64,000 nucleotides of DNA from Drechslerella dactyloides (Eukaryota; Ascomycota; Orbiliomycetes; Orbiliales; Orbiliaceae), in assembly GCA_020064725.1 (NCBI GenBank), contig JAGTWJ010000013.1:868001-932000 (forward strand), in the 5' to 3' direction. Of the stretch, positions 57,226 through 64,000 are shown piece by piece. The notes under the pieces are model-generated. The model saw only the letters and a list, made by a program, of their open reading frames with translations. It was not told the DNA's origin and made no database searches. The stretch's first letter is position 1. The number at the start of each line of letters is the position of its first letter. The position numbers were made by a program, and so were the translations under genes.

Positions 57226-59005
57226 TTAATGCACCCGCTCGGGCGGTCGATTGTACGTAAGCTCCCAATGGTTGACCTTCTTCATAAGGAAGTCCATGAG
57301 TTCCGTACTGGACATTGCCACTGCCGCTTTGTCAGCTTCCGGCTTGTCCGTGACGACAGTGACCTTGTCAACCAACCCAGAGATGGGCGTGGAGGTCGCG
57401 GAGTTGGCGGAATTTGGCGTTTTGCTCTGATCCAGGAGGGAGAATAAAACCTCCGTGTTCAGGCCGCTGCTCGACGTGGCGGAGATCAACGCGCTGAAGA
57501 CGCTGGTCCGCTGCTTCTGGCCGACCATGTCCAATTGCGTCTTTGCAATGAAGTCTGAGATGCCGGTGACGCGACGACGCATCTCTTGGATGGTCGTGCG
57601 GGAGTTTGGAAGCCGGGGCTTCGCCGGTCGGTCGTGGACGCCGTTGACGTCCGTCCCCTGAGCGGAGGCGTCCCTGGCCATCGCGTGCGAGGAGTTCTCG
57701 CCGGGATCCTCAGAAGTACGGTTGTTTCGGGTGTTGCCCCGTCGCCTCTGGCGGGAGCTGCGTTTGTTCATCGATGGGGTATCCGGGACTTCAAGGGCGG
57801 GGGTGGAGATGGTAGGGATGGGATCTTCTGCTTTGGACGTAGACGCTGCCGTGTTCCTAGTCGACCTGGGTGGCTCCTCTGATTGCTCTGACTCTATGAT
57901 GATGTCAGCGTGAGTTACCAGCGTGACTTTGGTGGGTGTGTCGGTACCGTCTCGGCGATTGTCCCTGTCCCCTCTGCTCCGCCCTGATGACCGCTTGGAG
58001 CTGGGTTGTGCCGGTGGCTGGACTGGTGTAGCGGACGCGGTGGCCGCTCGGCCGTTGCGACTTTTTCTGCCGATCGAGGCGGCCTTCTCCGCAGTATCGT
58101 CGTTCGAGTGGCTTGTTTCGATTTTTTCAGGGGAATCGGAGGTTCTCTGTCGCTTTGTATGATGTCTGTACGGGAGGAAGGGGGTAAATATTAGCGTCTA
58201 GGAGGAAAACAAGGGAGCCGCCGAAGGCGAAATTCGAGCGAAAGGGCAGCGTACTCATCCGAGGTCTCGCTGGTGCCCCGCTTCCTACTTCGAGGGCCAA
58301 CGCTCTTCTTGTCGTCTTGCTTGCTCTGCTCGATGACCTGGTTCAGGATCTGCTCGTCGTAGGCGGCGTCCCGGGAGTTCATGGTAGACCGTCGCTTTGT
58401 ATGGTGTTCTTTCGTGGGCGAGACGCGTTCGGGGCCGAAGCCAATGTAGGTGGAGTAAGTTCTTCTGCAGGTTTCCCTCGTTAGCGGAGCGGTCCCAGGG
58501 GTGCTGATGAGAAGGAGGAGGCTGGATTCCAAGCATCGGTATGGACAGGAGGAGCAACTTACCCTCCCTTCTTCTCGTACAGAGTATGATTCTCGGGCTT
58601 GCACTGCTCGCAAAAGTAGTTGTCGGGGGCTAGCGCCTTATCTCGGATCCCGACACACAAGCCGTGCTGCCAAACATGGCACTGATCGCACTGGATGAAG
58701 AGGCCGTCGGTGAGGTCGGTGTGGCTGTCGTCGGAGCCGCCTTGGTACTCCTTGAAGCCGCAGACGCATCGCGTCTCGCCCTCTTCTTCTTCGTTTCCGG
58801 AGTAATTGTCCTCAATGTCCTCGTCCACCGGCTCATCGACTTCGTCGTACGAGTCCGCTCGGGTGACGCCGCCGTGCGAGTCACCGCCGTAGCGAGACTT
58901 GCGAGACCGACGGGTGGAGGACGTGGACGAGTGCGAGGAGGTCGATGCGTGCGAATTGCCGTGATTAGCGGCTGAACGCGCCCTGGAGGACCGTCGAGGA
59001 GACAT
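57226..59005 (-). CDS. cti6: PHD-finger protein Cti6, Rpd3L histone deacetylase subunit
   Basis: Cti6 is a chromatin reader in the Rpd3L (Sin3) deacetylase complex in the nucleus; its PHD finger binds methylated H3K4. Exons 58563-59005, 58255-58464 and 57226-58165 give 530 residues, with both introns in phase 2. The finger is a complete C4HC3 set: C80, C82, C106, C109, H114, C117, C132, C135, with the Cti6-type core GLFIQCDQCHVWQHGLCVG. It is followed by basic helices (NQVIEQSKQDDKKS), two KR-rich nuclear-localisation-like patches, a long disordered Ser/Thr/Pro region, and a conserved C-terminal helix block (TIQEMRRRVTGISDFIAKTQ, then MDFLMKKVNHWELTYN), probably the complex-binding part. I chose the ATG at 59003-59005 because the protein-like sequence starts there. 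The frame is open upstream to an ATG at 59740. Confidence 0.9.
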
Positions 59006-59740
59006 TGCGAAAGCTTGAGAGGAGTGGTCGCGTCGGTCAGGACGGTGGCGGAGGATGGGGTAAGTAACGTAGGGAGGAGGAAGTTTCGCTCGATGCCGAG
59101 GCAAGAAGACAACAAAGGTGTGCCCCGTCCGAGAGATGAGCGGATTCTGCGAAGGATGCTCCGGGAAGGCTAGGTATCGTCTGTGTGATCCTGGAAACAA
59201 GCGGTGAGAAGGAGGAGAATGCTCATCTGATCGGGCTGGTGGACGGGCGAGACTGGAGGAGCGGCGAAGGGCAGGCGACGGAATGTGCGAACGACGAGAG
59301 TAGCGACGGCTGAGAGAGCGTCGAGGGCGGATCGGACAAGATTGAAGCAAGGACGGAGCGGAGGAAGAGGAAGGACGAACGGCAAGAATAACAAGCGTCA
59401 GAAGAGGAGGAGGGTAGAAGGAGGAGGAGGAGGAGGCCGAGGAGGAGGAGGAGGAGGAGGAGAGGAAGGAAGCAGAAGCAGCAGCAATAATTGTTGGAGG
59501 GGGAAATTTGGTGCATGACCGCCGGCCGAAAGTGTGAATTTTGGTGTGTGTCTGGCTGGCTGATTGAATTGGATTGGCTCTGCTCTCCCCCTCCACGCTG
59601 AGAAAGCTGGTCGCTCGCAAAACACACTGAACACAGCCGGCAGCACAGCACCACCACCACCACCACCGCCATCTTCTCCCACCGCGGCCAGCATTAACGC
59701 CAGAGCGATATAGCGAGACAGAATGAGAGAAAAAAGGCAT
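59006..59740 (-). promoter_or_regulatory. Leader of cti6 with in-frame open extension
   Basis: The 245 codons before the chosen cti6 start are open in the same frame from an ATG at 59738-59740. They encode low-complexity sequence (Trp and Ser runs made by GGT- and GGA-type trinucleotide repeats) that looks like translated UTR. It is probably 5' UTR, but a longer isoform cannot be excluded. Confidence 0.4.
59414..59471. repeat. GGA trinucleotide repeat
   Basis: An almost uninterrupted GGA tract, with one GGCCGA interruption, in the cti6 leader. It would appear as a CUC/UCC-rich tract in the transcript. Confidence 0.8.
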
Positions 59741-62700
59741 CGACTGACTAATGCAGACGCCGGACAGCCCTGACGGCTAGCTGGGCGGGTTTGTTTGGTC
59801 ATGACACCGCTTTCTCCGCCGACTGGGTCTCAGTAAAACCGACTATGACGGGGTTGCGCAGCACCGGCAGCAGAGCACGCCTCTGCTATCCGGCTAGCGC
59901 GAGAAAAAGGTGGTCGATCCAGTTTTTTTTTGGCTGCTGCTCTCTTACAGGTGGAGGCCGAGGGCAGGCCTGCAGCAGCACCAGCACCAGCGGAGAAGGG
60001 AAGCAGGTGCTCCTCTCACCATGCTGTGCGAGTCTAATGCAGCCTAAACCGCATCGGGCGTAGACCGGCCAGGTCCGGATGGGGAGGCCATGTCCATGTA
60101 CCAGCACATACCAACTGCCGCGGGCAGTGACATTCGGGCTGCTGGCGGGCCTGGGGGGAACGAGAAAACCTTGGGCCGGATTATGTGATGGCTGCTGGTC
60201 CTGGCGCTATATTTGACCGCTGCTCCGGCGATAGAGCGAGCGACAGGCATTCGAGAACATGGTGGGCTGGCCGAACTGAGTTCGCTCTGCTGCTCGTTTC
60301 TTTTTCCGCCGGGACGTCAGTCGGTCAGCGGTCATGCAGAAACCGGAAGTCGTCTCGATGCTGCATGTTTTTCTGTTTGACGAGCCGAAACAGTCTGAAA
60401 TGCAGGAAAGCAGGAGGGGCCGTCCGGCGGCCGCGGAGACTGCTTTTGTGCGTAGACGGGCTAGTTAGCTGGTCAGCAAGTGCGCACCTCACATCGCCAG
60501 ATGTGCGAGAGATAAAATCGATGCACGGTCGGCTGGAGTCAAGGTGGAGGGCTCAGGTTCGTCCGGACGGAATGGCGAGCAAACGGGAAGGTGGGGTTGG
60601 CTGAAATACCTGCGATTTAAGCGGCTGGGAGGAATTAATTGGCACTGGCCAACATCGGCTCGCGGCGATGTCCTCTCAACGAAAATGTCAGACAGCAGTA
60701 GGAGTTCAGAGAAGTCGGTCGTGAGAGACAAAAGGCTGCTAGTGGTGGTGGTGATCTCAATCAACGGAGCGGTGAGGTCGAACAACAGCGGCAGCAGGAC
60801 GCAGCCATCGAGAGATATATTCTGGCTCGATCGTGCGAGCCTGGGCCGAACTGCCCTTTGGAACTTGCTAGAGACGGAGAGCGTGGCCCTGGCGTGCTTG
60901 TCCGGCAGCCGGCCATGTTCGTATGCAGTCTGGTCGCCTGCACGGCAGGCTCAAATCGTCATCGCGTCCGAGCAGGGCGGTCAGCCGGCCAGCCAACGGG
61001 ATCCGAGCGCCAAGCCGCGCGGGAGAAGCAAAACCTTCTCGGCCGTGCTGGTTCCGCAGGCTACGCTACCGTGGCGCATCTCTCAGCCCAAGGGACAAGA
61101 CAAAAGCCGGCCGCTGCTGGCTTCAGGTGATCCAGAAGGAACTCCGAGTGAGTGTGTGTGAAAAGGACGGGAAGGGGCGGAAGGCTTCACGAGAGGACAG
61201 CTGAGAGCAGCCATACTGTTGCTGCTGGCCGGTAGGATGGAGCAGCATGCATGTCGGACTATAGCCCTGATGCTATTACCATAGCGCGGCCGACGAACGT
61301 CAAGACGGAAAGCCAAAAGACATGCTCAGAGGAAGTCGACGCTGGCGACAGAATAGCGAACGGTGGTATCTTTTTGCTGACATCCCTTCTTGTGGAATAT
61401 GAGATCGGATGGCCCGTGGAAGCAGTTCATATAGAAGGACAAGTCGTTGACACGCGTCCGACGAAGGAGGAGAGGACGGGTCGCAGTCTCCAAGGAGGCG
61501 AGCAAGCTGGCCAGCTGGGCGGACAGGCAAGCAGGCTCTCTTCTGGCTTGTTTCGAGTGCGGACCACTGCAGTGCTTGCGGGACCGAAGATATGCATGCA
61601 CAGGATCTCATTCTCCGTTTGCTTTTCTTTTTCGGGGCTTCAGCTCTTTCCTGGATAGCGGCTGCTGCTGGCCTTGTCGCACGAATACGCTGGCGCCCCT
61701 CCTTTCTGAAGCATGCTCCATCCGACCTTCCCAACGGAAAGCAGCAGGGCCAAGCCGATGCCCGCTGTGACTGGCTGGCCGAAGTGGTCGAATGTCGACA
61801 ATCGCGTCCCCTGCAAGTGCTGGCCGGGTGGAGCAGATGCATTGCATGCAGGTGGTGCGGACAGCCAACGCCGCGGAATGTGTTGCCGATGTCGTGGCGG
61901 GGTGAGTCGGATCCGTGGAGGGAGGGAGGAGAGGCCCAGCGGCGGACGAGGGGCAGTTTATATCATGTCAGCGATGGATCGAAAGAGACAAGGAGGAAGC
62001 TGGATGGTGGTCGCGTTCCGTTATTATATTTCAGCCTCGTCAGCCATGGATGACGGGAACGTGTGCAGGCCAGGCTGAGGTCGACGCTTCTGCTGCATGT
62101 TGTGGTAATTTGCCGTGATTTGATTTGCGTATTTGAGATTTCGTCCTGCCGTCGACAGCGTTGGAATTGCGGCAAGAGCCGAGGAGGCTGGAGGGGCGCC
62201 CGTCAGAGGAGCCATTAGTAGACCCCTCATCTGAACTTTTCGTCTTTGTGGTTAGGGCCTTCACCTCCCAATGCACGTCGATGGGTCCAGTCGATGTCGG
62301 TAGATAAGGTGGTATGGACTAATTTTGTCGTTGGTGCATAATGCATGACATTATTGATGTTCCTGTATCGCGAGCCGGAATGTTGCCGCACCTAGCTGGC
62401 GAAATTTTTGCTCTTGGGCTCTTTGAGCTCGCGCTCGTGCATCTGCGCGATTCCCTATCCTCTACATATCAATAAATCATCGCCGTGAAATTCGGTCTAC
62501 GCGTCTAGGCTCTCTGCTTCTAGAGATATCAGCTCACCCATGCCCGATATCAAGATACCCTTGAGGCAGCTCTGGCCTTGGGATTAGGTGGCTATATGTA
62601 TACTTAGACAACCGGCGCGGCCCCAGCATGTTCAAACGTCGATGTCATCTGGAGACCAATACTATAGTGCCCGGGGCTTTGCACGATCAATTTCACTTGC

Positions 62701-63281
62701 TCCCGTTAGATGTCGTCTCCTTCACATATAAACATGTTGTTGGATTCTGGGTTCTTCCATTTGGCAATCCAGCTAAGAGTTGATATTGACGATGTTTGAC
62801 ATACGTTGGAAGCTGATCACAAGTGCACTTGGGTGTGTTTCCAACCAGGCTTTATGTTTTCCGAGAGGAATTCCTCGCTGTCGTACTTCGATTCGAATTA
62901 GCAGACGAACCCGCAATCTGCTAGCCTCGTGAATGTAGACGTTGCCTCGCGAGCCAAACTTGCGAACTCTGACCGGCGAAGCTCGGTTTGAATCTACGAG
63001 ACAAATATGAGGATACGGTAGCTGGAACAGGATATAGTCCATCGGAATTTATATAGGGTTGTCTCGTAATACGTAATATAGGGCGGGCGAAAGATCTCTG
63101 GCATCACCACAGAGTCAACTACCTCATCTCGCTCATGCAAGGTGGCTTCCGTACTATACTGGCGACGTACCCAGCGTACACACGTATATCAAGCCTCACT
63201 CATGCAGCTCGTACCTGCTCCGGCTCTTTTCACTCTACAAAAACCCACACACTCGAAGATAAACCAAGTTTTCGAGACAAA
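59741..63281. other. Gene-free interval
   Basis: About 3.5 kb. Several frames of 90-205 codons are open on both strands because the region is GC-rich, but none shows domains, conserved-looking motifs or splice structure, so I accept none. Confidence 0.4.
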
Positions 63282-63788
63282 ATGCCGGTCCGTACCGTCC
63301 TTTCTGCAGGCTCGAGCCTTGCTCGCCTCGCGCTACCTTCTCGCTCTCTGGCTCTGCAAGCGCAGCGGAGATTCATCGCTGGACCGTCGGTCGGAGGCCC
63401 CGTCCACATCCCACCGGTGAGTTACTCTTCACACCTCATTCCTCATATATTGTGTAATATATTTTTGGTGCAGGGCTGATAGGTGATGTGGGGACTGCAG
63501 CCCGGTGAACGCGGTGACAACGTGACCTACTGGTGTCTCTACCAGAAGCTCAAGAAGCTTGAGACCGTAAGCTACTCCTCCTCCTCCCTCCACAAATAGC
63601 TTGCACCCTCCGAGCTCCCGTCGTGCGTGTTTTGATGTTTTGGATGCATGCTAATGTATTCAACCGGCGAACAGGACATGGCCGAGATCAAGGCCAGATG
63701 CAAATGCACGAGGGCCGAGCCTAAGAGACTCAACAGGAAGCCGACGGAGTATGAACTCTCGATGATCCTCGCAGGTTCGCCCTTCTGA
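63282..63788 (+). CDS. Small, probably mitochondrial protein of unknown function
   Basis: Three exons, 63282-63416, 63501-63566 and 63675-63788, all phase 0, give 104 residues. The N-terminus (MPVRTVLSAGSSLARLALPS, then RSLALQAQRRF) has the Arg/Ser/Leu-rich, acid-free composition of a mitochondrial presequence, with QRRF-IAG a plausible processing site. The mature part is PGERGDNVTYWCLYQKLKKL followed by a basic, Cys-containing region (ARCKCTRAEPKRLNRKPTEY). I do not recognise it. Donors are GTGAGT and GTAAGC. For intron 1 I used the acceptor CAG at 63498-63500, since the nearer one (63473-63475) leads to a stop. The final exon could instead end at a weak donor (GTTCGC) near 63775. Confidence 0.55.
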
Positions 63789-64000
63789 GCTTCTTGGTTC
63801 TTTTCTGAGGATGACAGCGGTAGACTCGGTTTCCTCGAGATGAATCTGGATTTAGACTAAGCGGGTCTTAATCCACATTTTGCGCTGGCGTGTCCGTTCT
63901 ATAATATTTTACTAGATTGTACTTTTTTTAATATATAATACGACCGTTCACTTATATTTATGGTATATAATCGAATATTTCAAGATCAATCCTTCGTGTG
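63789..64000. other. 3' flank
   Basis: AT-rich sequence after the last gene, with nothing recognisable. It continues beyond the window. Confidence 0.4.

Noticed and set aside
60544..61161. 205-codon plus-strand frame in GC-rich intergenic DNA
   Set aside because: Other strands and frames are open over the same stretch, as expected from GC content; no motif or signal is seen.
1..64000. A RiPP or secondary-metabolite cluster around the repeat-peptide precursor
   Set aside because: There is no UstYa-type, oxidase, peptidase, PKS, NRPS or terpene cyclase gene in the window; the only transporter is 20 kb away and separated by housekeeping genes.
1..64000. CRISPR arrays, prophage, bacterial operons
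   Set aside because: Genome type is eukaryotic (spliceosomal introns, intron-bearing tRNA); no regularly spaced identical repeats were seen.

Overview
The window is a piece of a nuclear chromosome from a filamentous ascomycete (Pezizomycotina, probably Eurotiomycetes-like; the order cannot be fixed from sequence alone). The evidence is the short spliceosomal introns (about 30 to 130 nt) with GTANGT-type donors and GCTAAC/GCTGAC branch sites just before the acceptor, typical fungal housekeeping genes, long Ser/Pro/Gln-rich disordered tails and a tRNA with an intron after position 37. Gene density is low (about 14 confident protein genes in 64 kb), with several stretches of 3 to 7 kb in which I see no gene.

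Layout. 1-6 kb: AT-rich, gene-poor flank holding two tiny secreted-protein genes, one of which (1752-2021, minus) encodes a Kex2-type precursor with an exactly repeated nonapeptide. 7.4-9.2 kb: ceramide synthase (minus). 11.7-13.3 kb: Nse4, the kleisin of the SMC5/6 complex (minus). 14.0-17.7 kb: an unknown Pro-rich protein, an F-box protein and an unknown acidic-tailed protein (all minus), followed by a possible orphan exon (17947-18273). 18.7-20.0 kb: secreted beta-trefoil lectin-like protein with low-complexity tail (minus). 21.9-24.1 kb: six-exon MFS transporter (minus). 25.2-26.0 kb: possible decayed gene next to the divergent PPR gene (26186-28885, plus). 30.9-35.2 kb: Cid1/CutA-type RNA nucleotidyltransferase (minus). 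35.2-44.0 kb: very long gene-free interval. 44.1-44.8 kb: single-pass membrane miniprotein whose 3' end has been tandemly copied and is decaying. 48.5-50.2 kb: a four-exon fungal Pro/Ser-rich protein (minus). 54.1-55.9 kb: an intron-bearing tRNA-Gln(CUG) and an AlkB-type DNA repair dioxygenase with a possible PCNA-binding N-terminus (plus). 57.2-59.0 kb: Cti6, the PHD-finger subunit of the Rpd3L deacetylase (minus). 63.3-63.8 kb: a small, probably mitochondrial protein of unknown function (plus).

The genes do not form a pathway or a biosynthetic cluster. They are a normal mixture of chromatin/DNA maintenance (Nse4, Cti6, AlkB), RNA metabolism (CutA-like, PPR), lipid synthesis (ceramide synthase) and secreted or membrane proteins. 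The three secreted-protein genes share a promoter layout (a TATA box 270-290 bp before the ATG), unlike the housekeeping genes. The most interesting items are the repeated-peptide precursor at 1752-2021, the decaying tandem array at 44.25-44.75 kb, and the long hairpin at 24853-24941. All exon structures were worked out by eye from splice signals and reading-frame continuity; no search was run.
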